Shown here: one piece after another, positions 15,677 to 23,932 of the stretch | Position numbering within the stretch: position 1 is the first letter of the stretch | Layout: the number at the start of each line of letters is the position of its first letter | Assembly (NCBI RefSeq): GCF_019216885.1 | Contig: NZ_JAAQRC020000001.1 | Span: 1,426,001 to 1,490,000 of the forward strand | DNA from: Methylobacterium sp. SyP6R | GTDB lineage: Bacteria; Pseudomonadota; Alphaproteobacteria; Rhizobiales; Beijerinckiaceae | Direction: 5' to 3' | DNA length: 64,000 nucleotides | Notes under the pieces: model-generated | Databases searched by the model: none | Told to the model about the DNA's origin: nothing | The model's input: only the letters and a program-made list of their open reading frames with translations | Translations under genes and position numbers: made by a program

Positions 15677-16048
15677 ATGCGGGACGGCTTCATCGACAGC
15701 CGCGCCACCCCGGCCGCGGTCGCGCCCTACAGCATCGTCGCGCATACCGGCACCCGCGGCCAGGTGCGCCAGGCCTCGGCCGACACCGACGCGCTCGCCG
15801 GCATCGTCGACAGCATGGGATCGGTCGCGGGCGGCATGGCCGACGTGCAGCTCACCCAGATCGCCGATGCCCGCGCAGGCGGCACGCTCGCGCCCGGCGA
15901 CCGCGTCACCGCGGATGCCAACGGCCGGGCGGTCAAGGCGGTCAAGCGGGCCGGCGTCGCCGTCTCCTACATCGGCTTCGCGCAGGAGCCGGCAGTGGCC
16001 GACGACATCGTCCCGGTGCTGGTCGCGCCCGGCGTGATCGACGGCTGA
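15677..16048 (+). CDS. Capsid cement/decoration protein (DUF2190-like)
   Basis: A 123-residue beta-rich protein with the DUF2190-type pattern: TPAAVAPYSIVAHTGTRGQVRQA, then a GVIDS-type strand, LAPGDRVTADANGRAVKA and SYIGFAQEPA. Such proteins coat phage heads near the major capsid gene. It lies directly after the protease/scaffold and before the major capsid gene, with good spacing (28 and 37 bp). Family call is by pattern only. Confidence 0.72.
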   Translation: MRDGFIDSRATPAAVAPYSIVAHTGTRGQVRQASADTDALAGIVDSMGSVAGGMADVQLTQIADARAGGTLAPGDRVTADANGRAVKAVKRAGVAVSYIGFAQEPAVADDIVPVLVAPGVIDG

Positions 16049-16085
16049 ACCCTCCTCTCACCGCCCTGCAAGAAGGCCCGCCACC

Positions 16086-17054
16086 ATGGTCCGCCCCTTT
16101 CCGGTCGATCCGGTCATCACCGCCATCGCGATCGGCTACCGCAACCAGACCGCCGACCTGATCGCCGACGCGGTGATGCCGCGCATCCCGGTGCTCGGCG
16201 AGAAGTACAAGTGGACCGAGTACCCGATCGCCGAGCGCTTCACCGTGCCGGACACCCGCGTCGGCCGGCGCGGCCGGGTCGAGCGGGTCGAGTTCTCCGG
16301 CGTGGAGCGAACAGGGGCGGTCGAGGATTACGGGCTGGAGGATGCGATCCCCAACTCGGACATCCGCGAGGCCGAGGCCCAGCGCAAGGCCAACCTCGGC
16401 ATCATCGACCCAGAGAACCTGGCGGCCGAGGGGCTGACCGACCTGATCGTGCTGGATCGGGAGGTGCGGGTCGCGACCGTGGTGCAGGACCCGAACAACT
16501 ACGCCGCCACCCGGCGCCGGGTGCTGTCGGGCACGGCGCAGTTCTCGGACTACGTCAACAGCGATCCGATCGGCGTGATCAAGGCGTGCTTCCAGGGCAC
16601 GCTGATCCACCGCCCCAACACCGTGTCGATGAGCCGGGACAGCTGGACCGTGCTGTCCTCGCACCCCCACCTCGTCAACGCGGTCAAGGGCAACACCACC
16701 GGCCGGGGCATCATCTCGCCGGACGACTTCGTCCGGCTGTTCTCGGGCGAGGGCTGCAAGCGCCTGCTGATCGGCGAGAGCTTCGTCAACACTGCCCGCC
16801 GCGGCCAGGTCGAGAACATCTCCCGCGTCTGGGGCAAGTCGATCCAGTTCCACTACACGAACCCGCAGGTTCGCCCCGAGCAAGGTGGCATCACCTGGGG
16901 CTTCACCGCGCAGTACGGCACCCGCATCGGCGGCAAGTGGGACGACAAGAATGTTGGCCTCGAAGGCGGCGTGGTCGTCCGGGTCGGCGAGCGCGTCCAA
17001 GAGCAGGTGGTGGCGAAGGACGTCGGCTACCTGCTCCAGAACGTCATCGCCTGA
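16086..17054 (+). CDS. Major capsid protein
   Basis: The 322-residue protein occupies the gpT (major head) position of Mu. Its sequence, with the N-terminus FPVDPVITAIAIGYRNQTAD and a run MPRIPVLGEKYKWTEYPIAERF, fits the HK97-fold capsid proteins of non-T Mu-like phages rather than Mu gpT itself. The middle holds the acidic E-loop-like stretch SDIREAEAQRKANLG, and the C-terminal part is beta-rich. It is preceded by GCAAGAAGG (ribosome site). The identity is supported by position and overall length. Confidence 0.8.
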   Translation: MVRPFPVDPVITAIAIGYRNQTADLIADAVMPRIPVLGEKYKWTEYPIAERFTVPDTRVGRRGRVERVEFSGVERTGAVEDYGLEDAIPNSDIREAEAQRKANLGIIDPENLAAEGLTDLIVLDREVRVATVVQDPNNYAATRRRVLSGTAQFSDYVNSDPIGVIKACFQGTLIHRPNTVSMSRDSWTVLSSHPHLVNAVKGNTTGRGIISPDDFVRLFSGEGCKRLLIGESFVNTARRGQVENISRVWGKSIQFHYTNPQVRPEQGGITWGFTAQYGTRIGGKWDDKNVGLEGGVVVRVGERVQEQVVAKDVGYLLQNVIA

Positions 17055-17097
17055 CCGGTCCGCCCGCCCGCTTCAACCCCGCTTGAAGGATCGTTCC

Positions 17098-17607
17098 ATG
17101 GCCCGTGACCGTGAGCCCAAGATCATCATCCCGCCGGCCGGCCGCGAGGCCGCCACGGTCGGCACCACCGCGCCGGCGGAGGAGCGCGTCATCCCGGCTG
17201 TCCCGGTCGAGGGCGCGGACGCCGCCGCCACTGTCGCCGGCAGCCTCGCCGGAGCCGCGGCGGCGCTCGGCGCCCCGGTGGTGCCGGTCGAGGTGCCCGG
17301 CCCGGGCGTCGGCGCCGAGCGTATCGCGCAGAGCGTCACGCGCGTCGAGGACCGGCCGCTCTCGCGCGACACCCTCGACGGCCGGGCCCTGCCGGTCGCG
17401 CCCGCACCCGTCATCGATCCCGCGACCGTGCCGGGCAACCGCCGGCTCACGGTCGCCACCCGCATCACCCACGACGGGGTGGATTACGACCCGGACCATT
17501 CCGATCCGGAGCGGCGCGGCTTCTACGCCGACTTCGCGACCTATTCCGAGATGGTGACGATCGGTGCCGTGCTGCCGCGGGCCTGGCCCGAGATCGGCGA
17601 CGCCTGA
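17098..17607 (+). CDS. Head-region hypothetical protein
   Basis: A 169-residue protein. The first 90 residues are Ala/Pro/Val-rich and probably disordered; the last 80 include VATRITHDGVDYDPDHSDPER, an acidic patch, and a short helical end. A good ribosome site (GAAGGATCG) precedes the ATG at 17098. It lies between capsid and tRNA, in the place of Mu gp35. Similar proteins carry a short Mu gp35-like domain, but I cannot confirm it here. Confidence 0.6.
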   Translation: MARDREPKIIIPPAGREAATVGTTAPAEERVIPAVPVEGADAAATVAGSLAGAAAALGAPVVPVEVPGPGVGAERIAQSVTRVEDRPLSRDTLDGRALPVAPAPVIDPATVPGNRRLTVATRITHDGVDYDPDHSDPERRGFYADFATYSEMVTIGAVLPRAWPEIGDA

Positions 17608-17617
17608 TCCGTCTCCT

Positions 17618-17694
17618 GGCGGGGTAGCTCAGCCGGGTAGAGCTTGGGCCTCATGAGCCCGTGGTCGCCGGTTCAAATCCGGCCCCCGCAACCA
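17618..17694 (+). tRNA. tRNA with CAT anticodon (Met, or Ile2) inside prophage
   Basis: A full cloverleaf of 77 nt including CCA can be folded: acceptor GGCGGGG/CCCCGCA, U8 A9, D-arm GCTC...GAGC, anticodon stem TGGGC/GCCCG with loop CTCATGA, T-arm GCCGG-TTCAAAT-CCGGC, then A and CCA. Six of seven acceptor pairs form; the first is a G:A mismatch. The 3' half is the same as that of E. coli initiator tRNA from the T-loop on. It lies in the head operon between coding genes, on the coding strand. Confidence 0.9.
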
Positions 17695-17859
17695 ATACGG
17701 GCGTTTGCCCGTCGGCCGGCAGAGGGCGTGTGGCGTCCGAACCCGGCCACCCGCGGAAACGGCGTGGTGCGCCGCCCGCGGGCATGAGGGCCGCACCACG
17801 GCCCGGGCCGGCGGGCAGAGTTTCCCCGCCGGCCTCCCCCTTTCTCCCGGAGCCCGCCC

Positions 17860-18333
17860 GTGTCCCGCGCCCCCTTCGTCACCCGCGCCGAAATCCAGGC
17901 CCGCCACCCGCGCGAGCTGGCGGTGCTGGCGGCCGACGAGAAGACCCGCGAGATCGACACGGTGCGGGTCGACAATGCCTGCCTCGACGCCTCGGTGGAG
18001 ATCCGCGGCATCCTCGCCTCGCGCTACACGCCCGACGACCTGGAGCGGGTCGACGCGGAGAGCGCGGCGGTGCTGCGCCTCTACGCCATCGACATCACGC
18101 TCTACCGCGTCTCCCTCTCCTTCGGCCGCTCCAGCGAGACCATCGAGAAGCGCTATGCCGCGGCCATCGCCCGCCTGCGCGACATGGCGGCCGGCAAGGG
18201 CGCGCTCACCGTCACGCCGGCCGGCGGCCCGGCGACCGCGGAGGGCCCGGCCACCTCCGGATCGCCGAACGAGGTGGTGATCGACGCCCCTGAGCGCCTG
18301 TTCACCCGCCGCCGCTTCGGGGGTGCGGCATGA
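17860..18333 (+). CDS. gp36-like head-tail protein (DUF1320)
   Basis: A 157-residue protein with the DUF1320 pattern: FVTRAEIQARHPREL, VDNACLDASVEIRGILASRY and LRLYAIDITLYRVS, then SETIEKRYAAAIARLRDMAAGKG. In Mu, gp36 links head genes to gpG and may help form the neck. A GTG start follows CCGGAGCCCGCCC. It overlaps gpG by 4 bp. The last 40 residues are low complexity followed by a basic tail. Confidence 0.85.
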   Translation: MSRAPFVTRAEIQARHPRELAVLAADEKTREIDTVRVDNACLDASVEIRGILASRYTPDDLERVDAESAAVLRLYAIDITLYRVSLSFGRSSETIEKRYAAAIARLRDMAAGKGALTVTPAGGPATAEGPATSGSPNEVVIDAPERLFTRRRFGGAA

Positions 18334-18812
18334 ACGGCGTCGGCCTCTCGATCACGGTCGGCGACCTCGCCGCCGCCAACGCGCTCATAGCCCGCTTCGC
18401 CGAGCTGGACGAGGCGGCTTTGCTGGAGACGGTCGGCACCATCGGCGAGAGCCAGACCCGCCGCCGGATCGAAGAGGAGAAGACCGGGCCGGACGGCGAG
18501 GCGTGGCCGCCGAACCTGGAAGGCAACCCGATCCTGCTGCGCAGCGGCCGGCACCTGCGCGACAGCATCGCCTTCGAGGTCGGGGCGGGCGAGGTCCAAT
18601 GGGGCTCAAGCTGGGAATTCGCCCACATCCACCAGGACGGCGCCGTCATCACGGTGAAGAAGGCCAAGTGGCTGCGCTTCGTGATCCGGGGCAAGGTCCA
18701 CTTCCGCAAATCGGTCAAGATCCCCGCTCGCCCCTTCGTCGGCCTCTCGGCCGAGAACGGCACTGAGATCGAACAGGTCACGATCGAGTGGCTGTCGGGG
18801 CTGGCGCGATGA
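18330..18812 (+). CDS. Virion morphogenesis protein (Mu gpG-like)
   Basis: The 160-residue protein fits the phage virion morphogenesis (gpG / tail completion) family: the helix ETVGTIGESQTRRRIEEEKTG at about 35-55 followed by PDGEAWPPN, LLRSGRHLRDSI, and the C-terminal PARPFVGLS. Homologues act in joining heads to tails. It overlaps gp36 and the next gene by 4 bp each, so the three are translationally coupled. Confidence 0.87.
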   Translation: MNGVGLSITVGDLAAANALIARFAELDEAALLETVGTIGESQTRRRIEEEKTGPDGEAWPPNLEGNPILLRSGRHLRDSIAFEVGAGEVQWGSSWEFAHIHQDGAVITVKKAKWLRFVIRGKVHFRKSVKIPARPFVGLSAENGTEIEQVTIEWLSGLAR

Positions 18813-19420
18813 CGGCGGCCACGCCCATGGGGCTCCCCGAGCTGCTGGCCGCCTCGCGCGCCTTCGCCTGCCGCGACGCGATCGTGGCGACGCTGGCGCG
18901 CCTGCTCCCGGCGGTCGAGGTGAAGAGCCTGCCCGGCCGGATCAGCATCGACGACCTCGACAACAAGGACATGTTCCGGCCGCCGTCGATCGGCGTCGCG
19001 GCGGTGCGCATCCGCCCGGCCGACGGGCGGATGAGCGGCCTGCGGGACGTGCCGGTCGAGATCGTCGCCTACGTGGTCACCGAGGACGGCCCCTACGGCG
19101 AGGGCGGCCGCCTCGTCTACCGCGACGAACTCGGCCTTGCGCTCTGCGACGGGCTGCTGGCGCTCACCGAGCTGCCGGAGGTCGCGCGCTGGGGGCTCAC
19201 CGACATCGGCATGCCGGAGGGCGCCGAGGCGCGCAGCCTGATCAGCGTCAGCACCGAGGAGCGTGCCACCGCCTACCATTCAGTCACCTGGTGGCAGATG
19301 CTCTACGGCCAGGGCGTGCCGTTCATGGACATGGACAGCCCGGTCCCGGCCGGTGCGACCGCCCGCGCGATCCTGCCCGGCGATCCGGACTGGACGCCGC
19401 CGCCGGTGCCGACGCCATGA
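18809..19420 (+). CDS. Tail terminator-like protein (Mu gp37/DUF1834-type position)
   Basis: This 203-residue protein follows gpG and precedes the baseplate spike, where Mu gp37 (DUF1834) lies. Segments such as IVAYVVTEDGPYGEG, LGLALCDGLLALTEL and VSTEERATAYHSVTWWQML fit the small alpha/beta tail-terminator fold. The family call is by position and general pattern, so it is tentative. The ATG overlaps the gpG stop. Confidence 0.65.
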   Translation: MTAATPMGLPELLAASRAFACRDAIVATLARLLPAVEVKSLPGRISIDDLDNKDMFRPPSIGVAAVRIRPADGRMSGLRDVPVEIVAYVVTEDGPYGEGGRLVYRDELGLALCDGLLALTELPEVARWGLTDIGMPEGAEARSLISVSTEERATAYHSVTWWQMLYGQGVPFMDMDSPVPAGATARAILPGDPDWTPPPVPTP

Positions 19421-19977
19421 GCTACATCGCCGACGAGCTGCGCGCGCTCCGCAAGGAGAACGTCCGCCTCAACCGCAAGATCGCGCTCGCGTCGCTGGAC
19501 GGCACGGTCGCCGAGCGGGACGAGAAGACCCGCAAGGTGCGCCTGGAGATCGGGCGCGACCCGGAGACGGATGAGAAGATCCTGAGCCCGTGGGTGCGGG
19601 TGCAGTCGAACTCGGCCGGCGCCTTCAAGGCGTTCGTCCTGCCTTCGGTCGGGGAGCAGATGTACCTCGACAGCGGGTCCGGCGTGGTCGGGGCCGACAG
19701 CGTCGCCCGTTTCGGCACCTTCAACGACAGCAACAAGCACCCGCAGCAGGAAGCCGACGAGAACGTGCTGTTCGAGGTCGGCTCCGCCCGGCTGTCGGCC
19801 ACGAAGGACAAGATCACGTTCAAGCTCGGCGAACAGGGCTTCGAGGTCACGTCAAGCGGCCTTCAAATGCTCGGCAAGTTCGTCGCAAAGGGCGGCAGTC
19901 GCCCGGCCCACTACAAGGGCGGCAAGGACAGCGACGGCGATACCGCCGTCGACGGCAACGACAACGTGCTGATCTGA
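19417..19977 (+). CDS. Baseplate assembly protein V (spike)
   Basis: The 186-residue protein has the gpV/gp45 layout: an N-terminal helix, then an OB-like domain (GTVAERDEKTRKVRLEIG, DEKILSPWVRVQS, FVLPSVGEQMYL) and a beta-helical tail (VGSARLSATKDKITFKLG) that forms the membrane-piercing needle. The tail is short, ending with an Asp-rich metal-binding-like stretch (GGKDSDGDTAVDGNDN). It overlaps the upstream gene by 4 bp and heads the baseplate block. Confidence 0.87.
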   Translation: MSYIADELRALRKENVRLNRKIALASLDGTVAERDEKTRKVRLEIGRDPETDEKILSPWVRVQSNSAGAFKAFVLPSVGEQMYLDSGSGVVGADSVARFGTFNDSNKHPQQEADENVLFEVGSARLSATKDKITFKLGEQGFEVTSSGLQMLGKFVAKGGSRPAHYKGGKDSDGDTAVDGNDNVLI

Positions 19978-19987
19978 GGAGCGGACC

Positions 19988-20401
19988 ATGGAGACCAGGG
20001 ATTACGAGGTCACGGAGCGCGCCGGCCGCCGGGTGGCGGGCCGCGTGGTGTCCGGCCCCGGCGCGAGGCTGACGCTGACCGAGGCGGAGGCTGAGCACGC
20101 CGTCCAGGCCGGCGAGCTGGTCCCGGCCGGCGAGACGCTGCCGGAAGCGTTCACCTCCGACAGCGAGGTGCTGGCGGGGATGCGCGCCGACGCCGAGCGG
20201 ATCGGCGGCCGGCCGCGCCCCGGGCCGCCCGTCGTCGAACCGGCGCCGGCTGCTAGCCCCGCGCCGGCCGGGGCAGTCGCGGCCGAGCCGGCCCCGCCGC
20301 AGGCCACGGCCGCGCCCGATGCCGGGACCGCGAGCCGCCGCGCCCGGGCCCAGCCGGCGGTCGAGCCGGCCGTGTCCGCCGCCACCCCGCCCGCCGCCTG
20401 A
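19988..20401 (+). CDS. Hypothetical protein with virion-linked N-terminal domain
   Basis: A 137-residue protein: residues 3-60 form a small domain (YEVTERAGRRVAGRVV... LTLTEAEAEHAVQAGELVP), and the rest is Ala/Pro-rich and probably disordered. The same N-terminal layout recurs at the start of the 33178 tail gene (AGPWVAGYRRDP... ALTPEEAELDLLAGTIV), so the two share a module. Position among baseplate genes suggests a virion part. No function known. Confidence 0.58.
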   Translation: METRDYEVTERAGRRVAGRVVSGPGARLTLTEAEAEHAVQAGELVPAGETLPEAFTSDSEVLAGMRADAERIGGRPRPGPPVVEPAPAASPAPAGAVAAEPAPPQATAAPDAGTASRRARAQPAVEPAVSAATPPAA

Positions 20402-20427
20402 CGGCCCGCACCGGGATCCTCCGCGTC

Positions 20428-20838
20428 ATGATCCGCTACCGCGCCGGCATCGACCGCGTCACCGGAAAGCCGCTCGTCGGCTTCGCCCATGTCTGCCAGT
20501 CGGTCGGGGTGATCCTGCGCACGGTGCCGACTGAGCGGGTCATGCTGCTGGATTTCGGGTTCGTCGGGGTGCGCCACATCGGCCGCAACATGGTGGCGCC
20601 GGTGGTGCTGGCGCTCTACCGCGACGCCCGCGCGGCGATCCGGGCCTGGGAGCCGGAATACGACATCACCCGCTTCACCCTCGGCCGGGCCGAGGCGACC
20701 GGCCTTCTCGCGCTCGGCACCTCCGGGATCTACTTCCCGGAGGGCCGGTTCGGGAATTTCGACATCCGCGAGCCGGTCACCGCCAGCTTCACCTTGAGCG
20801 GCGTCGCGACCGCGCCGGTTGTCGGAGCCGGCGCATGA
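20428..20838 (+). CDS. Baseplate wedge protein W (gp25-like)
   Basis: The 136-residue protein belongs to the GPW/gp25 family of baseplate wedges. Recognisable are HVCQSVGVILRTVPTERVML at about residues 20-39, VALYRDARAAIRAWEPEYDI in the middle (about 65-85), and ITRFTLGRAEATG. It is encoded between the spike and gpJ in P2 order, overlaps gpJ by 4 bp, and starts after a CCTCC-containing leader at an ATG at 20428. Confidence 0.82.
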   Translation: MIRYRAGIDRVTGKPLVGFAHVCQSVGVILRTVPTERVMLLDFGFVGVRHIGRNMVAPVVLALYRDARAAIRAWEPEYDITRFTLGRAEATGLLALGTSGIYFPEGRFGNFDIREPVTASFTLSGVATAPVVGAGA

Positions 20839-21824
20839 GCCGCTTCGACGACATCGACCTGTCGCAGCTCGGCCCCCTGCCGCTCGGCATCGACACCTAC
20901 GAGGGCCTGAAACAGGCGCGCCTCGGCCTCCTGGTCGAGCGGCTGGTCTTCCACGGCTTCTCCTACGACGTCGACATGCTGGAGACCGACCCCCTGGTGG
21001 TCGCCAACGCCGAGGCCGGCGCGGCGCGCGAGCTGCTGATGCTGTCGCGCCGGGACGACGCGATCCGGGCGGTACTGCTCACGGACGCGTGGGGCCCGTT
21101 CCTCGACGCGCTCGGCGCGACGCAGATCCCGCCGGTCAAGCGCAACACGCTGGTCCCGGCCGACCCAGTCGCCGGCACCGACGCGGTGATGGAGGAGGAC
21201 GACGATTACCGGCGCCGCATCCAGCTCGCGCCCGAGGCCTTGTCGACCTGCGGGCCGGAGGGCGCGTACCTGTTCTTCGCCACCGACCAGACCGGCGCGA
21301 AGGCAGCCCTGCCGATCGGCCCGATGTCGTTCGGCGGTGATTACGACACCCCGTTCATCCCCCACGGCTGCGTCCACATCCCGATCGTCTCCGCCACCGG
21401 CGACGGCACCGCCTCGCCCGGGCTGGTGGCCGAGGTGCAGGCGGCAGTGTCGGCGACGAACCGGCGGCCGATGGCCGACTTCGTCACCGTCATGCCGGCG
21501 ATCATCGTGCCCTACGCGATCAAGGCCATCATCTATGTCGGTCAGGGCCCCGACCGGGACGAGGTGAGGAAGCGTGCGCTCGCGAGGCTGTTCGTGCAGG
21601 CCCAGCGCCAGCACCGATCGGGCGCGGCCCAGCGCCTGCGGATGCTCTATGGCGCCGCCTCCGTGCCGGATGCCAACGGCAGGAACCTGACCGAGGACGT
21701 CGAGCTGATCTCGCCCGCGGCCGATGTCAACGGCGTGCCGATCACGGTGGCGACGCCGCAGGGCGCCTACCGGGCGCCGTACTGCACGGGGATCGAGGTC
21801 GAGGTGAGGCTGGCCGATGGCTGA
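20835..21824 (+). CDS. Baseplate assembly protein J
   Basis: The 329-residue protein fits the P2 gpJ / Mu gp47 family: the N-terminus ends in a helix-rich domain, then LVPADPVAGTDAVMEEDDDYRRRIQLAPEALSTCGPEGAYLF, quoted here in pieces, marks the core (about 110-150). The C-terminal half carries FIPHGCVHIPIVSATGDGT and RPMADFVTV, typical of gpJ. It forms the baseplate wedge with W and I. It overlaps W by 4 bp and I by 8 bp. Confidence 0.88.
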   Translation: MSRFDDIDLSQLGPLPLGIDTYEGLKQARLGLLVERLVFHGFSYDVDMLETDPLVVANAEAGAARELLMLSRRDDAIRAVLLTDAWGPFLDALGATQIPPVKRNTLVPADPVAGTDAVMEEDDDYRRRIQLAPEALSTCGPEGAYLFFATDQTGAKAALPIGPMSFGGDYDTPFIPHGCVHIPIVSATGDGTASPGLVAEVQAAVSATNRRPMADFVTVMPAIIVPYAIKAIIYVGQGPDRDEVRKRALARLFVQAQRQHRSGAAQRLRMLYGAASVPDANGRNLTEDVELISPAADVNGVPITVATPQGAYRAPYCTGIEVEVRLADG

Positions 21825-22560
21825 CTTCGACGACGTCCTGCCGGGCGACGCGACACCGCTGGAGCGCGCCATCGCCGATGCGGACGCCCGCCTCGACGCG
21901 ATCGACACCGACCTGGTGCGCCGCATCGGCGGACCGCGCATCGCCGAGGTGCCGGAGCCGTACCTGTCCCGCCGGGCCTGGGCGCGCTCGGTCGACGTCT
22001 ACGACCCGGCCTGGCCGGAGGCGATCCGCCGCGCCGTCATCGAGGTGGCGCCGGCAGTCCACATCATCAAGGGCGCCCTCGACGCCACCACGCTCGCGCT
22101 CGCGGCGCTGCGGGTCGAGACGGTGATCACCGAGTGGTTCGAGGCCAACCCGCCGGCCAAGCCCTACACGGTCGACATCCTGGCGCTGGCCCGCGCCAAG
22201 CTCTACGCCGACGGCCCGGTGCTCGACGATCGCCTGCTGAAGGCGGTGTTCGACACGGTGATGCGCACGAAGCCCCTGTCCCGGGGGTTCCGGCTGCGGG
22301 TCGGGGTCGCCCTGGAAACCGGGCTCGGCCTGGCGCCCGCCGCCGTTGCCGTCTCCCGGGTCGCCGTCTCCGCCGACGCGATCCTGCCGATGCCGCCGGC
22401 CGCCGCCAGCCTCGGCCTGGCGCCCGCCGCTGCCGCCGTCTCCCGGGTCGCCGTCTCCGCCGACGCGGCCCTGCCGATGCCGCCGATCGGCGCGGTCCTC
22501 GGCCTCGCCCCCGCCGCCGCGGCGCGGGTGCGCGTCACCTTCACCGCCCACGCTGGATGA
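21817..22560 (+). CDS. Tail protein I with C-terminal repeat extension
   Basis: The 247-residue protein starts as P2-type gpI (about 1-165; DVLPGDATPLERAIADADARL, IDTDLVRRIGGPR, SRRAWARSVDVYDPAWPEA). From residue about 170 it carries a three-copy 29-residue repeat (LGLAPAAVAVSRVAVSADAI ...), Ala/Val-rich and probably beta or exposed. gpI normally sits at the baseplate edge and binds the fibre, so the extension may present or contact fibres. It overlaps gpJ by 8 bp. Confidence 0.85.
   Translation: MADFDDVLPGDATPLERAIADADARLDAIDTDLVRRIGGPRIAEVPEPYLSRRAWARSVDVYDPAWPEAIRRAVIEVAPAVHIIKGALDATTLALAALRVETVITEWFEANPPAKPYTVDILALARAKLYADGPVLDDRLLKAVFDTVMRTKPLSRGFRLRVGVALETGLGLAPAAVAVSRVAVSADAILPMPPAAASLGLAPAAAAVSRVAVSADAALPMPPIGAVLGLAPAAAARVRVTFTAHAG
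22324..22557 (+). repeat. 87-bp coding tandem repeat in tail protein I (three copies)
   Basis: Copies start at 22324, 22411 and 22498 with exact 87-bp spacing (29 codons). The first two are close in sequence; the third is more diverged and is truncated by the stop. The unit keeps the reading frame, so copy number can change without killing the gene. Confidence 0.85.
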
Positions 22561-22563
22561 CCC

Positions 22564-23130
22564 ATGGCCGTCGATGTCCTCGCCCTCGTCCCCACCATCG
22601 TCGATGTCGGCCTCGCCGCGTGCCTGCGCGCGCAGGGCGACGGGATCGAGGCGCGGCTGTCGCACATGGCGGTCGGCCGCGGGATCGCCGACGGCGGCAC
22701 CTGGAAGGGCTACGTCCCGTCCCGGACGCAGACTGGCCTGGTGCGCGAGGACGTCCGGGCGCCGATCCTGTCGGGGACGAAGGTGCCGGATTTCGGGTTC
22801 CGGGTCCTCGCCCGCATCCCGCGCACCACCGACGGCAGCGAGCTGCCGATCCGTGAGGTCGGCTGGTACCTCGAGAGCGGCGAGATGCTGTGCGTGTGGA
22901 GCGAGGTGGCTGCCGCGCCGCTGGCCTACCGGACGCCGCGGGCCGAGGTCGACCTCGCCCACGAACTGTATCTTCGCCAGCTCCCGCTCTCCATCCTCAA
23001 CATCACCGTCCAGCAGCCGGACATCCCGGACCCCATGGCGGGGCTCTTCGGCCTGTTCTCGACCGAGTGCCGCCTTTTCATTGCCGCCCTGGAGGCGGAG
23101 CGCCGGTCAGTCGACCGCAAGATCTACTAG
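22564..23130 (+). CDS. Tail-collar fibre protein (P2 H-like N-terminal part)
   Basis: This 188-residue protein shows the tail-collar fibre pattern: LVPTIVDVGLAACLRAQGDG, then the conserved LSHMAVGRGIADGGTWKGY... IPRTTDGSELPIREVGWYLESG (in pieces; about 30-105). Such domains attach fibres to the baseplate. Full-length P2 gpH is much longer; here the distal fibre seems to be the separate gene at 23141. The ATG lies 3 bp after tail protein I. Confidence 0.78.
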   Translation: MAVDVLALVPTIVDVGLAACLRAQGDGIEARLSHMAVGRGIADGGTWKGYVPSRTQTGLVREDVRAPILSGTKVPDFGFRVLARIPRTTDGSELPIREVGWYLESGEMLCVWSEVAAAPLAYRTPRAEVDLAHELYLRQLPLSILNITVQQPDIPDPMAGLFGLFSTECRLFIAALEAERRSVDRKIY

Positions 23131-23140
23131 GAGCCCCGAC

Positions 23141-23911
23141 ATGCCGACCCTGATGGAGATGTTCACCCAAGCGACCAGCGACCTGCGGGCGGCGGTTGCC
23201 TCCGTCGTCGGGCTGGAGGCCCGGGTGCAGGCGAAGTTCGACGCCAACACCAACAACGTCACGACCATCATCAACAATTTCAACGCGCGTCCGTTGGCGG
23301 TGACCTTCTACGTCGACCCGATCAACGGCAACAACGCGAACGATGGTGCGAGCCTGGCTGCTCCGAAGCGCTCGACCGACAACGTCCTGGCGTCGCTCGG
23401 CTCGCAGGGGGTGAGCATCGTCCTCCTCGGGGACGACGTGATCCGTCTGCGCCACAACGCGGCGACGAACGTGTACATATACGGCGCGCAGCGTGCCGCC
23501 AACGCGCAGGGCTGGGTCAACTATCTGCGTACGGTGACCCTGCTCGGCATCGCCGAGAACTCGCCCTCGCTGACGGTCGGAACGATGTCGGCCGGCATCT
23601 TCTTCTCGGCAGGGCAGTTCTTCTCGGCGAACTGTAACTTCGTGCTCCCGGACGTCCCGGCGGGCTACAGCAATCGGGCCCATTTCTGCTCGGCCGCGTT
23701 CGTCAACATGCAGTTCACGGCCGGCACGCTGACGGCGAGCGGCCCGGGGGCGGCAGCGCTGGTCGGGTCGTTCAACGGGGGCCGCTCGGTCGTGACGCTG
23801 ACGGGGTTCACGCTCGGCACCAACGCGAGCGGCCATGTCTTCGACGGCATCGCCGCAGGCGCCGACCCGAACGGCAGTTGGAACTACTCCACCAATCTCA
23901 AGGCCGCGTAA
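23141..23911 (+). CDS. Putative distal tail fibre protein
   Basis: The 256-residue protein begins with a helical segment (about 1-40), then a Thr/Asn/Gly/Ser-rich beta region (YVDPINGNNANDGASLAAPK at about 65-84; later FTAGTLTASGPGAAALVGSF). This composition is typical of receptor-binding fibres. It uses ATG at 23141 after an AGGAG ribosome site, 10 bp after the collar gene. Codon use is less GC3-extreme than neighbours (more AAC, ACG), compatible with swapping of the host-range module. No homologue is named. Confidence 0.68.
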   Translation: MPTLMEMFTQATSDLRAAVASVVGLEARVQAKFDANTNNVTTIINNFNARPLAVTFYVDPINGNNANDGASLAAPKRSTDNVLASLGSQGVSIVLLGDDVIRLRHNAATNVYIYGAQRAANAQGWVNYLRTVTLLGIAENSPSLTVGTMSAGIFFSAGQFFSANCNFVLPDVPAGYSNRAHFCSAAFVNMQFTAGTLTASGPGAAALVGSFNGGRSVVTLTGFTLGTNASGHVFDGIAAGADPNGSWNYSTNLKAA

Positions 23912-23932
23912 TTCCCATTCCGGAGTGCTCAC

